Assembly: GCA_930367205.1 (NCBI GenBank)
Contig: OV884011.1
Location: 138,483,437 to 138,547,436, forward strand
Direction of reading: 5' to 3'
Length of the DNA stretch: 64,000 bases
Source of the DNA: Acanthosoma haemorrhoidale
Lineage: Eukaryota > Arthropoda > Insecta > Hemiptera > Acanthosomatidae
Position numbers and translations under genes: made by a program
Shown: piece by piece, positions 43,823-56,349 of the stretch
Position numbering within the stretch: the stretch's first letter is position 1
How the letters are laid out: each line of letters begins with the position of its first letter
The notes under the pieces: model-generated
The model's database searches: none
What the model was told of the DNA's origin: nothing
Seen by the model: only the letters and a program-made list of their open reading frames with translations

Positions 43823-44933
43823 AACTATGACTCATGATCATATATCAATTATTAATATATCTATGATCATTGAGTAATTAATTAAACTCGTGCATGATTA
43901 TTTTAATTAAGTTTGATTTGGGATCTTTAGCGTAATCTTTGTATAAAATCTAGGTTTGATGTGCCGTTTCTTGTAACCTGTATTTCATATTTAAGGTGTA
44001 TTAACTTATTTGTTTCATAGCTTTCTATTGAATGTATTAATTATGTATCTAACCAAATATGAGTCCATATTGTTTCGTCTCAAACCCAAAGTCTCTGTTC
44101 CAAAATTATGATTGAATGAGGGTTTTCGCCTTAATACGTACATTGCATCTACCAGATTTCATTAATTATCAAATAAGAATATATCAAAAATCGATAAACT
44201 ATTTACTTTTAATAACCTTATTATTTGAGTTATTTTCACTTTCTATACTATTGAGAGGAAGAGAGAGAAAATTCATATACAATAATTTATTCACAATTCG
44301 GGAGATCTGATAAGTCGTGCACATTCCTGCAATTATTATTTGATAAGGCTGAAGAAAAATTCCATAAATTTCATTTTAACTTTATAACATTATAAGAATC
44401 CCTTTCACTCCTATAAATTCCATGTCATTTTATTTTTTCCCCATTCCTCTTTTCAAATTTTAGAACTTTGAAAGAAAAAAATCTACCTAAAGGATTTCAA
44501 TGAAACACTTGTTGAATTAATAAAACACGTTTATTTTACTTTTTATACACAAGGTACATGTTCATAAACAACATTCTTAATCAATCACATAACAAACGTA
44601 GAGGATCCAACACTGTTATCCCTCAGGTTGGACAACACAATACAATTTATCTTTCAATATCCCACACTACCTTTATTGCGTTTAGATATTGTAGTGGGTA
44701 GGAGACAAGAGCACGTCGAATATACGTATTAATAGTTACTAAATTCCGGCACCAATCAATCAATTATATAATTATCTTGTGTGAAAATAGACAAGTTTGG
44801 ACCACTCTAGAAAATGCTAGAATGCCGAACCTGAGCCAAAATCAGTCTTAACTGGGGCTTACTGTCAATAATAGTGAGTAACTCTCAGCCTAGTGTCATG
44901 TCCAGTCTACGGAGGCGTACCCGAAGGAAACTT
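43823..44933. other. AT-rich spacer, nothing recognised
   Basis: It contains a short inverted repeat around ATGATCATATAT at 43,836-43,870 and no coding evidence. Confidence 0.5.
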
Positions 44934-45165
44934 TTTTTTTCCTTAGCTCTCAAACTTATAAAAAATAGGATGTGGGAAAAATAAAGGAAAATTATTTAGG
45001 GCTGATGAGTGCCTTTCACTAAGAGGAGTCCCCCATTTGAAGGATATAGGGTGTGGAATGCCTAAAAAGGCGGATGGAATCAGGAAGCTAGTGAGAGTCT
45101 ACCAAGGATTGAGCCTAGGGGCACCTAGGCAATGGATTGTAGTCGGCAGGGGCCTGAAATAACTA
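44934..45165 (-). mobile_element. Jockey-B 3' UTR fragment, 5'-truncated
   Basis: It is nearly identical over about 230 bp to 61,495-61,735, the 3' UTR of the Jockey-B element at the right end of the window. Shared strings include CCTTAGCTCTCAAACTTATA and GGAGTCCCCCATTTGAAGGA. It ends in a T-run (A-tail on the minus strand) at 44,931-44,940. It lacks a 21-base palindromic piece present in the long copy. Confidence 0.88.
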
Positions 45166-47727
45166 TCTCCCACTTACTCTATAGCTTTAATTGCCTAGAT
45201 GGAGCGACAATTGTTCCCCAGTGCTTTCATTAAACTGATCTTCTAACTAAATATTTAATGGGCTATATGTTTATATCAGATGTATGTGTTAAGTGGGAGC
45301 AACCTCCGGCCTGATTCGCGTTTTGCTGGTAACTGGCAAAGTGTGCTATAGTAATCAACAACCACTTACACCTTTATGTTCCCCTTTTCAATCCTATGAA
45401 CCTAATAGTTTTTTCTAATCTGTAAAAAAAGGTTAATTTTTACCTTCATAAATACAAATCTTTTTATAAAAAAGCCGATCTATGTGGGGTTTGTTAGCAC
45501 GCAGGTAATCCTTATTTTGTTTTGGATTGTGGTTACTTTCTTTTTTAATATATTTTTATCTGATATAAGTTGCTCCAATATATTGAAAAAATAAAATTCA
45601 CTTTACATGTTTCACTTTAAAGTTTTTTTTTAAATCTAATAATAACACTCTTATAAGCTTGCAATTTACATCATGGTTTTTGTTGAAAGTGTAAGCAAGT
45701 TAGTGATGATTTTTATGTGATAACAAAATTTTAAATAAAGCCGTTTAACAAAAAAACCTTGCCTAAATGCATAAATATTTTAGTCCACGCCTTTCCCTTG
45801 TCCTGGCAACAGCGGAAAATATACACCGATCTAGCAAATGTTGCAGGGGAGGAACCGCGGAGGCTGCTGAATAACGATACATAGGATCCGCTTCAATTGT
45901 ATTTATGTCTACCGTCAATTCTGCATAAATGATACTTTATGTGCCTCTGTCCTCTCTGGCTGGGGATTTTTCACCATAGCCTGCCTCCACGCTGGGGATG
46001 GTCATTCAAGGCACAAGCATGAATATTGCTAGGATCGGGCTAATTTCATGACAAATTGCGAAAAGTACGGTTAGTGAAAAGTTGTGCCAAACCCTATTAT
46101 CATTAGGAAAATTACCCTGTTCTACAGAAGAGCCATCTGAATATTAGTAAGATAATTTCAATAGACTGTGAATTTTATCAATCAGTAAAATTTTACATGA
46201 TTCAGGCCATTAACTAATCCCTTCGAGGTTATACAAGGGTACGGTGGTACGTTTTCGTTGTTCTTTTTTTTGGTACATTATTAGGCGGACTATGTTACCT
46301 GGAGGTTGGCTATGTACATGTCGCAACCCCTTTCTAACACCCCCATGGCAGTGGGAAATAATTTTATCTCAAAATAAATTCCGTTCCCAGGGCGGGATGC
46401 CGACTCACTCCGGCAGCGCTCCTGCCACGCCACGACCCCTGAACCAATTGAATTTTTCACATATTTCTAATTTTTTGTGCAAGACAAATAAGGACCTAAA
46501 AGCTGTTTATTCCTTCCTTGGCATTATAGAAGGGGTGGGTAGCATAAAACTAGTAGATCTAGACAATTAGTTAGCTTATCTATAGCACGCAAACCCAAAA
46601 CATCCGCGGAATAACATTCTCCCTATAAAATAGCTTTCATTACTTTGAAAAATTTATGGTGTTCCGTTATCAACTAAACTGAATACAAAAATAATCATTA
46701 AAAATAATCATTAAAAATAATAATGAAATGTGAACAATATTTCCTGAGTTCGTCCGCTTGCATGTTGGAGAGCTTATCAAAGTATTGTAAGAAAATACTG
46801 ACCGAAGTGGCTCCATTTGATTTGTTGAACCTTTCCAATCGCCTAAATTTCAAAAAGAACACTCAAATGTAAACTGCTAAAAAAATAGTTTTTGGTTCGG
46901 CTACAATCGATGGTAACATATGAAATAACTACAAAATCAGTGGTAGAGCCTGGGGGGGATCGGGTTTTGAACCCTAAAATTAAAAAAAAAATTATAAAAA
47001 CGAAAACCTATTATTTTATGACGTCTAAGCCCATGGTCGTGTTTTTAGAATAGTTCCCAGGTCAAACTAAGTGTCATGGAAAGTGGCAAACGAAATATTA
47101 AACAATATATTAAACAAAAAATAAAATAACTATAAATATTACTATAAATAACCAAGACGCCAATAATACAGTTACGTCATAGACAAAAAAAATACTGATT
47201 ATACTAACAACTTACCAGGGTCTAATTTGGCAAGGCTTAAAATCTTTCAATGAACAAGGAACTGTGAACTGTTCAGACTGGCTTAAACAGGGTGGTGTGG
47301 TCTACTGAAAGTCATAGGCCGTTAGAGGCGGAAGGATCCAAGCCGGATGATTGGGGTTAAGCATGCTGTACTCAACGCCACTGCAAGGACCTATTCCTGT
47401 GACAATATTCACCAATTTAACTTATTGAAATCCTTTGTAGGTTATTGGAGGGGTCTCCCAGAGCATTTCCACTAAAAACATCAAATTCCGCTCCAGGGCC
47501 GACAAAGCTCCAGGCAATGGACTGAGTGGATTTGACGATGAACTAGCTTAATGTCCTTCAATCTACGGCACTTCATCCCTTAATCTAAAGGGCATAGCAA
47601 TTAGGGCCACTTTTATATTGGATATTTTTCAAGAGAATCAAATTGCTACCCACTATCAAGACATCTGTGTTTACGTCTCAAAAAAAAAATATATCATCAA
47701 TTATTATTATTTATTGTTTGATCTATA
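45166..47727. other. Spacer; no gene called
   Basis: The plus frame 46,244-46,570 is 108 codons long and GC-richer at its centre, but shows no motif. At 47,440-47,560 a plus reading (IKFRSRADKAPGNGLSGFDD) faintly resembles a LINE RT block around KAPG, too short to call. Confidence 0.4.
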
Positions 47728-47962
47728 CAACTTTATTATGATAAAATTATAATCTGCCTGGGCAATAAGTAATTGTGATAAATGATCTCATTCATAACAT
47801 ATTTACAATTTTCATTGACTCACTCATTCATACAGTATTTACAAACAGCCCAGAGACCTGTTAAGTCTACATGGTTGTCACCTCCCTCGCATGCAAAAGA
47901 GGAAGCGGAGTCTTGGGAAGTCCCCCACGCTCCTCCATCAGCCGAGTCACCAGATACGAGGT
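47728..47962 (-). mobile_element. Jockey J4: 3' UTR fragment of the J1/J2 family
   Basis: The minus strand carries CTCGTATCTGGTGACTCGGC, then GACTTCCCAAGACTCCGCTT and CTGGGCTGTTTGTAAATA, as in J3 at 27,320-27,440. It ends with AATAAAGTTG at 47,728. A run of ten A lies further along, at 47,682-47,691. It was truncated within the 3' UTR. Confidence 0.85.
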
Positions 47963-50900
47963 AGTCATGTTGGGAGAATGAGATTAGAGCAAATACCTTT
48001 AAGGCACTTGCATAGCAGATTATCATGCCATTGCATGCAGATTTAGAACCAGGCGCGTCCATCCAAAAAAGCGTTGGTATCTGTTGCAAGAAACCTCCTT
48101 GGTATCAAAAACTGGAAGGGGGCAGCAACTATCCTAGAAAACTGGCGGTCATTACTACAGCAGGGCAGGTCCCCATCAACCGGGATCCATTACAGATGGC
48201 TTGTAAAGATCGTTAAGTGAATCAGGAAGTAAAAGAAATGATAATATGATGAATCAATAACTCTTTGAAGACGTTTCAGCATAGTTGAATGTTTGTTCGC
48301 CAAGAATTGTTTGAAACCAGTATGAAGGTGAAATTTATGAATCCAATTATATATTAAAAACATTTCACATATGAATAGATTTTCATCAGAATTATTATAA
48401 TATACAAAGTTGATGTCCATAATTTTCGTTACATCTACCAAAACTGATTAACAACAAATACATAAACATATAATCTGATTTTACAAAGATCTCACACATT
48501 ATTTTAACACGTGATTACGTTTTAGTTTATAGGCACTCTGTCTTCTGCCAATAACATGTAATGAGTAACATAAAATGAAATAAAAAATTGTCTCTCTCTT
48601 CCAAAAAAAAGTTATGGATCCTTAATTTCACAGTTTTATTTTTATTTCTATAAGAATCTTGTAATAAGCTGGCTTTAAGATTGATTCATATACACTGATT
48701 CAGTCTTTAGAATCATTTTAGAATTATTTACTTTAATAGTTTAGCAATGATTTTTTACATGATGTTTTAGTTTTAAACAATTTTCAAGCATAAATCTAAT
48801 GCGAAATCATGATTTGAAAGGGCAATATTTTATATCAATTATACATTATTATTTCATTTTATTCTCTAAGATTTTTAAAAAAGCAAGAAAAGAAGGTGAT
48901 AAGTAATTTATCACTAGACTTTCTAGGCTATTGTAACTTAAACATTTCATGACCCTATAAATCCATTAATTACTGCGAATAGGGATACAACGATACCGTA
49001 ATTTAGGGAGCATCAGGAATCTTTAATAGCCAATTATCGTGCATACTCACCTCATTCATTAGTCATTGAATGAATACACAATCTGGTTGCTAAAATAAAC
49101 CAAAACAAAGGAATTAATCTGCCATTATTCCGTGATATTTGTGAAGTTTTGTTCCATCTCCAAGACTTTACTTTTAAACAGACACTCGCGTTACGTCTTT
49201 CTGCCGATAGGGTCATAGAATTACCATTAATCAATAAATAAAATGCTTTCTCATGAACACTTTGCTTTATACTGACAATCTGTTCTGATTATTTTCCTGC
49301 CCTATTTAACGTTTAAATTATCCCCTATTTACGGGTAAATATTAATTTAAACTTTTTTAACTGACAATGAGGATAGTAATGAAAAATAAATAAAATTATA
49401 TACATTTTAAATATCCCCAAGACTTTTCAATCTGTTTGTTTGACTGATTATCTATAAATAAATATAACTTCAATGAAACTTTTTTTGGCAATTCTACGTC
49501 ACGTTGTTGTTTTTTTTGTAAGTAATATAAAGCTACATTTAATCATACTAAACATCTTTTAAGAATCTTAAGGGCTTATTATGATGTAAAAATTAGTAGA
49601 TTCTTGATAAATAACTAGCAAATCCGGTTTAGGAAACCGAAATAAAGGTTGAGAGCTTAATATCTTAGCCCCACCCAAAAACTCCGGTAAAATATCTGTC
49701 AGCCTTATTATTGATAAATTGTTACGCCACAATCTAACTAATTCATCATTGAGGAATGAAATTTGAAATAGAAATCAACATTTTTCAATGGGATCATTTC
49801 GGTCGAATTAATGTATGCTTTTACATAAAACGCCATTGTTTTACTGCTTTATATCCATTGCTATTAACTAATTAGCTAAATATTATACGAACCACAGCGT
49901 TTTATTCCTTTCCAATAGTAATAGCGTTCACTAAGTTAATGATACAAAAATAATGTTAGCTTATTAAGTGTAGAAAGTTATGCAAACGTAAGCAGGATCT
50001 CAAACATTCCTAAAAGTTACCTGGTTCAAATGGACCAGCACTCGCATAAGCCTTTGACTTACTATGTTGAGAATTATGTTTGATATCAACCGCCTTTATT
50101 AGCGGCCACTGAGGTGCTTGAATTTCAGAAAAAATCTGATTAAATAAATATTAATGAAATTCGGCCGGTACCATTTTCCAAAGTCGTAATAATTTCACAC
50201 GAAAAACATATTCAGGAAGTCAAAACACTTCTTCAATTACTAATTCAATAACTGTAAACAGTAGCCTGTTTTGTGCATAATTTTATGGAAATTGGTAAAT
50301 TCTCCACCTGATGGTAATTATATATAAATTATATCGCTCAGCACTAATTTTTACTCTTTGATTTAAAAAAAAATAAGCATTAAGCATAAGTCTAACTAGT
50401 AAAGTACAATTGAAATCATATTTTTCTATTTAAATTCTGGGTGTACTACAAGTAAATTACTATATTTTAATTTTAAACTAAATCTAGAGAAAAAAATCAA
50501 TTAAGTATATAAAGGAATATAGCTATAGAATAAACAAAGCACGAATTCCCATTTTGGTTTTATAACTTTTTTCTAACTTTGCCCAGGCAGGTTTTATTTC
50601 CTGAAACACGTCAACGTTATTCAGCCTGGCTTGCTTTTTCATTCTCAATCAATCACGCAGCGTATTTCAAACTGTTTTCCATTTTATCTTTCAGTTGGTT
50701 CCTGTTACACACCCTTATCGTCACTTCACGGTAAAATAAATATTTATTCTAACACCATTGAATAGTTTATTAGTTTATATTGGTATAGTCCAGTACTTCG
50801 ACAAACACTAATCGAATATTTGTTGCTATCTAAAATAAATAATAATATCAAACGGAAAGAGAGAGAAAGGGATCTTTATTCACTAACGGAGTGTTACTGC

Positions 50901-52378
50901 CAATTAATCCGTGATAGCATCGACGCTATGATCAGAACTTATCAACCCGAATGGTGTTTCAGCCTTTCAGTTAACAGAGTAACTCAAAACTGGGAAAAAT
51001 TAGGAGTAATATTGAGAATTTATAAATATTACTGAATTTCCATTAGCGAAGCCAAATCCCAAATATTTGCAATGAGATATGTCGCGTTGCGCACTAGAAC
51101 GAAATCAATTGATCTTGAACATAATAAATATCATAACTTTCTATTCTTACTAGTACTTTTTGTGCCTTCGCTAGGCATTTTAAATCAAACTATAATTTCA
51201 GCAAGGAAAATAGGGGTTTAATGGATTATATAAGTTACGTCATTTAAAGAAAAAAACTGCATCAGTTCTATTCCATCGCTGTTTGTTTACATTTTCAATC
51301 TTCTAACTCTAATCTGATAACTGTTTGTAATAAAAAACAAAAAACTTAGTCCCTACAAATGAATAACCAAAAACCACGATGTTCCAGTCTGATCTCCTTA
51401 GAGGCAACCTCATTCATTTCAATGATTGTAGCCTGGCTTTGGATAAAAGGAATTTTTTTCTTGAATTTGAATTTGCCAGAAATGCGAAAATGTTTTTATG
51501 TAAAAAAATCAAAAATTATAGTAACCATTTAACTTCAAGACTGGAAGTATGTCCGAGGTATGTGGGTGCTGTGATCGATGTTTTGCTCAAGAAAGATCGC
51601 CATCAATCACTGGAATATACTTGATGCTAATAATGCGCTTTGCTGTCATTGCTGTAGGCTATTTCCTCTGGCTCTTATATAGATATCTACCAATTTGAAA
51701 TGTACGGCAAAGAAATTACTCAGCTGTTTATTGCCTTGTATATGTGGTATCAGATCCTGGTAACAGGATCTGCTCTCTACAACAAATAACTCCGGAATAA
51801 TTTAACGTGCATTAATACCCCATTTGGCAAGTCCCTGAAGATCCCCAAGAAGCAAACCGTAAATGTTGTCGAACTTGCAACTATGCTAGGATGCTAGGAA
51901 AATGGCAAGTATCGATTACAAAAGACCTGTTTAATAGTAATCACGTCATTGATCAATAAATATCATTTCTGAAACCAAACATGAAGGCTTAGCACCAGTT
52001 ATCTCAAGCCAAAGCATTGTTTGTGATTAAACCTTGACCGGAACGGGACGGGGGGAAAGAAGGGAATTTCCAAAAAGAAAAAGAAATATGAGAATAAACA
52101 GAGAAACAGATAATTATTTTTTTTTTTAATAAACAACACCGTTATTTGGTTGTAACTTGTTCTTTGATCAATTTCATTGATAATTTAAACAAAACACATT
52201 GGTTAAAAATGTATTTAAAATAACGAAACACTGATGTCAAATAATTCCACCTTTTGTCCACGAGAGCAATGCAAACTAATATCGACGTTTTCTGAAAAAC
52301 AGGTCAAGTTCGATCCATGAGCAATAAATACTGTTTGTTTCAATTTGAAAAACATTAGCTTTCATTGTTTTTTCCGTA
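47963..52378. other. 4.4 kb mostly AT-rich sequence, no firm gene
   Basis: Open frames at 50,820-51,035 and 51,379-51,624 are longer than most but show no motif. A micro-exon is conceivable at 50,699-50,734 (acceptor TTATCTTTCAG, reading LVPVTHPYRHFT, donor GTAAAA) but is unsupported. Nothing else is recognised. Confidence 0.4.
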
Positions 52379-52738
52379 ACACAACAATTTAAGGACGCAC
52401 GGACAGTAGAGCAATTAAAAAAGGAACTAATGCATACTTACCCATATAAAAACGAACATCCTGTGGAATGTATTAATCGCAAAGCATGGATGAGATCGTT
52501 AATGTTTTCGCGTATACAGATAGATGAGACAATAGGTGATTAACAAACCTTAATAAAATATCAAGATAGGGAAATAAACGATCACATAATAGGAAATTTA
52601 CATCCCCAATCAGGAGACTTTTTGGCTCACATGGTACTAAAAGATGTAGACAATATAAGAAACGCGATACTAGATGGCTGTAGCCACATTATGGGGAGAT
52701 TATACGGACAAAACCCTCATAGGAATAATCAACATTAA
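52379..52738 (+). pseudogene. LTR-retroelement coding remnant, gag-like, one stop
   Basis: A single plus frame of 119 codons broken once, by TAA at 52,541-52,543. Before it: KDARTVEQLKKELMHTYPYK and RKAWMRSLMFSRIQIDETIG. After it: INDHIIGNLHPQSGDFLAHM and VDNIRNAILDGCSHIMGRLY. The last block has the shape IIGxLxP...L.......NIRNAI, common in the C-terminal part of gag of gypsy-like and errantivirus-like elements. It stands close to a polypurine tract and LTR, where env would be expected, so internal deletion is likely. Family assignment is tentative. Confidence 0.5.
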
Positions 52739-52754
52739 ATTATTAGTTTAATAA

Positions 52755-52973
52755 TTGTATTTTATCTTTTCTTGTATCAAGTACTCTGATCTAAGGACAT
52801 TCCTTAAAACAAGGCTTCAGCGACCTTCGGCCCCCCTACCAACCGAAGTCATCCCACTACAGACAACCGAAGTCATCCCACTACAGACAACAGAATTCAT
52901 CCCTTGGACACAAGTATCTCCACCTCACTATTCTCCCAGGTGCTCGAATCTTATGGGAGGAGGAGTTATGTAA
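52755..52973 (+). pseudogene. Short 3' reading frame of the retroelement with 24-bp repeat
   Basis: The plus frame starts in a hydrophobic patch (YFIFSC) followed by a basic stretch. It then has a tandem TEVIPLQT repeat (two full units and one partial) encoded by a 24-bp DNA repeat at 52,843-52,903. It ends at TAA inside the proposed LTR. A membrane segment plus tail before the polypurine tract would fit the end of an env-like ORF, but the sequence is too short to prove that. Confidence 0.45.
52955..52965 (+). other. Polypurine tract
   Basis: GGGAGGAGGAG lies immediately before TTATGTAATG, as at the 3' LTR border of many insect gypsy-type elements. Confidence 0.65.
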
Positions 52974-54234
52974 TGTGTATAATCATATCATTAACAAATG
53001 ATACGTTTATCAATAACATGCTAATAACTGTATCTCTTAACTTATCAACTTTATTGTAATTATCAATAACTTATTTTCCTTCTCACGACCTTTTATTAAT
53101 ATCTGTACTATTATCATTACCATTATCATTCTGAATATTTGTCTCCCACGACCTTTCAGTGATATCTGTATTATTATCATTGCTATTATTACTACAGAGT
53201 TGGTGCAGGTTTGAATCCGGTTCCACTGATGATTATATGAAGGATGGTTATAGTCGAGATTAACACATCCTTGAGAGGAACAGTGAATAACTACTTGAAT
53301 GAAGAAGCATTGAATCAAGTCACGAAAAATAACAAAATAATGTTTGTGAGATAATTGCCCAGCATTTGCTATGAAAGTATTTCAACACCACCCATTTATA
53401 AACTACATTAGATGTTAGAGCCTCAGTAGATATAATCTCTTTACAGAGATAAATGATTTTTTTTTTTCACAATTGTTCCTAAAAACCCTAACATCATATT
53501 TAATTACGTAGGTTAAAACATAACCCTATTAGTAGTAAATTAAAAGTGCTTTCCATGGTATTGTTCAGAGCGAACATAAACAGATAAATTACTCCTTTTG
53601 GATTTGTAGCGACCGCTAACTACATAAGATAAATCACCCTATACCCTATTGCATATATGTTGTAAGCAAAAGTAAAATAACATGAACTAAATGTACTATA
53701 AACAAATATAAATCATTGTGAATGTGTTAAGCAATAAAAGGCGGAAGCCAACTAAGTCACACGAGAAAGGGTCACCAGCTGGCAGTCATAAACAGCCATA
53801 AACTTAACAACCCTTTTGGGGGCCTCTCTACCTCCAGGGCTTGTCCCCGGGTCGGGTAAGCAGGCGGCGGTCCCGTGCCTTGCCACAGGTGTGCGTGTGA
53901 ACCACCGCCGGATTAGACCCTTGCAGCCTCCCAGCAGGAAGTAGAGAGGGTACTTAAGGCAGGGCTCCTGGCCCTGTTAGTAAGTCGCTCGCGAGTCTCT
54001 CGGGACCTTTACTCGGTGATGCTTGGTTTCCGCTCGAACTCTGAAAACTTGACTTTATGAAACCTCTGTACCTCTTCTCTTGAACATAGTGCATTGTCGG
54101 GGCACATACCTATCATAAATGGAGTCAGATAGTAACGCCGTCATGGAACGATTGTCCAGGTTATTAACTCGAACAATCCGCACTTGTCACCAGGGCTAGG
54201 GTGATCAGCCCTCCCCCCCAGTGACGACCCGACA
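52969..54234 (+). repeat. Putative 3' LTR (about 1.27 kb)
   Basis: It begins TGTAATGTG after the polypurine tract. It may end at CGACCCGACA, giving TG...CA termini. The GC-rich part (53,730-54,234) has a TATA-like TACTTAAGG at 53,952-53,960. CTGTTAGTAAGTCGCTCGCG and TCTCGGGACC follow, resembling U3-R-U5 architecture. No second LTR is in the window, so the right edge is unproven. Between 53,000 and 53,700 it is AT-rich and contains an imperfect tandem repeat. Confidence 0.5.
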
Positions 54235-54761
54235 GGATTGTTTTAAAATTTGAATGTGGTAATATGATACCGAAATAAAACTTATTCAAGCAAACCAATT
54301 AAAATTATTAAGTAAGCTTTTCTAAACTGTCGGCCAGCTTATAGACACACACAAACACATTAAATTCATCTATAAATTATACAATTAAAGTCTGGACCAA
54401 AAAAAAGTTATTGAATAAAGAACAACAAATGATAAATAAAATGAAAAATATTATTTCAGTGATTCTTTTAGTGATTTCTAAGAAAGAAATAGTCAGTATA
54501 TAATTAGGATAAAAATTAGTATGTAAGTTAGTTTTAAGGTTGATCAAAAAGGTGAGCCCCATCACCTTATTAGTCAGTTCAGTCAAGTCACGTAGAATGT
54601 ATATCATTATACTTGTTTATTCATTATATAATTTCTATAAAATAACAAAACCTGTATATAATGTAGTGATGCTACAGGAAATACAAAATAATTTGTAAAT
54701 AGATTCGCCAGAGGATCTATAATTATATATAATTATCTGTAAATTTAAAGGGGCTATGAAG

Positions 54762-54795
<34 letters not shown>

Positions 54796-55369
54796 AGTAT
54801 ATTTCTTAAAAATTGTAATTAAAAACTTCAAAAAAATATTTTTTATTTACACCAGTTCACACAATTTTGAGTACAAAATTTAAATATAATTTTACAGAAC
54901 TCAATGCTATGTATAGTTCAAAGTAAGAATTTGTACATTTTTACATACATGTAGTATGCACACAGCGTGGAACATACAGATCAATAAAGATAAATATATT
55001 TATATATGTATAAATAAGGATGGATATGGTGTGGTTTAGTGCTCACTGATGAATTATATAAATTCTTATTTCTTTGTACATATTTTCTCCGCTTGTCGTA
55101 AATATTTCTCCGCTAAATAGATTAGCATGATAAAACTTTATTGCTTCAACCAGCTATTCTCCCTTAAACTAACCTGGATTAGCTCTATGCTTGATTTTAT
55201 GGCCATACCTTGTTTCTCAGTTTTTCCTCGTTGTAAAAAACGAATAAATTAAATAAAAAATAAGCCTGTCATTCGACATTAATTGTTTGTTTTTTTAGTT
55301 TTCTTTTGATTGAGTATTGGTTATAGAGTCTTTTGTTAATCTTTCACGTTTGGGTTAAATTCACTGATC
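54235..55369. other. AT-rich spacer with a 31-A tract
   Basis: An uninterrupted run of 31 A lies at 54,762-54,792, preceded by GGGGCTATGAAG. It could be the tail of a retroposed sequence or a plain homopolymer. No coding evidence. Confidence 0.5.
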
Positions 55370-55871
55370 TATTCCTGCTAGACAGAAGCAGTCGAGTTCC
55401 CAGACAGAGTTGATTAACCCCGAGCCGGCTAAGTAAGAACACGACCAGACCTACCAACTTTTGAAATAAACCCCTAAGACCTCAGGCCGCGAGAACCGCC
55501 GCCAATGGAGACGATAAAGCCCTATTGGGAGAGCAGACCTGCCGGCTGGTGATCAGGCCTGCCTCCTCACTCCCGCTTATTGATGCCTTCCTTATCTTGC
55601 TCCTCTTGTTTGTTCAGACTTTTCGGAGCCATCTTCTTTTAACGCTCCATCTTCTGGGAATATCCTCGTATGTTCTAGTGCGGTGTCTACATACAGAAAG
55701 CTGTGTGGGATTCCAGATCCATCGAGAAGGGAAGCGATTCTTCGCTCGACATCACACCTTCAAGTCGTATTAAAAACAAAAGTCTGTTCACAGGTAACCC
55801 TGAAGGGAGAGGCTTCACTTTCATTCAAGTACGAGGCGTGTGTTTTGTCTCCCTGTCTGTATGAGTGAACA
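55370..55871. other. GC-richer 0.5 kb island, unassigned
   Basis: Two overlapping plus frames (55,525-55,773 and 55,683-55,868) cross it, without motifs or clear splice borders. The segment ends in GTGAACAGTTGACAACA. A solo LTR or a promoter/5' UTR are both possible. I cannot decide. Confidence 0.3.
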
Positions 55872-56349
55872 GTTGACAACAGTAGTCATAAAAATGATAT
55901 AAACGATTTAAAATTTTAAAAGACTGAGCCAACAACATACCTAAATATCGAATAGAACATAAAAAAAATTATTATGCTACAAAATTCCCTATGAAAATAT
56001 TGTTCAGATCAAAAATTTGTATCTATCAAATAAACAAATCACTTAAAAAAACTATTGTATCAAAAAAAAAACATAAATGACAATGTAAAATAATGAGCAT
56101 CTTTAAGAAAAAGTAATGATAATATAAGATTATTTACCTGCATTAGCCAGATAGATTCATATACAAACAAAAAACCACAACACAAAGAAGTTTGTACAAT
56201 ACGGTTGGTCATTAAATAAAAACCATTAAATTGATTAAATTGACACAAAAAGTAGCATAAACTTACAATAATAAAACCTCATTTCACACTATTGGCGGGA
56301 ACCGGCGTATATAAGTGATCAAGAGTCTTTTGTTCGTGCGTAGGTGTAC

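Noticed and set aside
46244..46570. 108-codon plus open frame with GC-rich centre
   Set aside because: No motif, no splice borders, and composition varies abruptly within the frame.
47440..47580. LINE RT-like KAPG string (IKFRSRADKAPGNGLSGFDD)
   Set aside because: One motif-like word without flanking RT blocks; insufficient to call an element.
50699..50734. Possible 36-bp micro-exon with good acceptor and donor words
   Set aside because: No partner exons or protein similarity; such word pairs occur by chance in AT-rich DNA.
53190..53225. B-box-like GGTTTGAATCC in the putative LTR
   Set aside because: No A box at suitable spacing; not called as tRNA or SINE.
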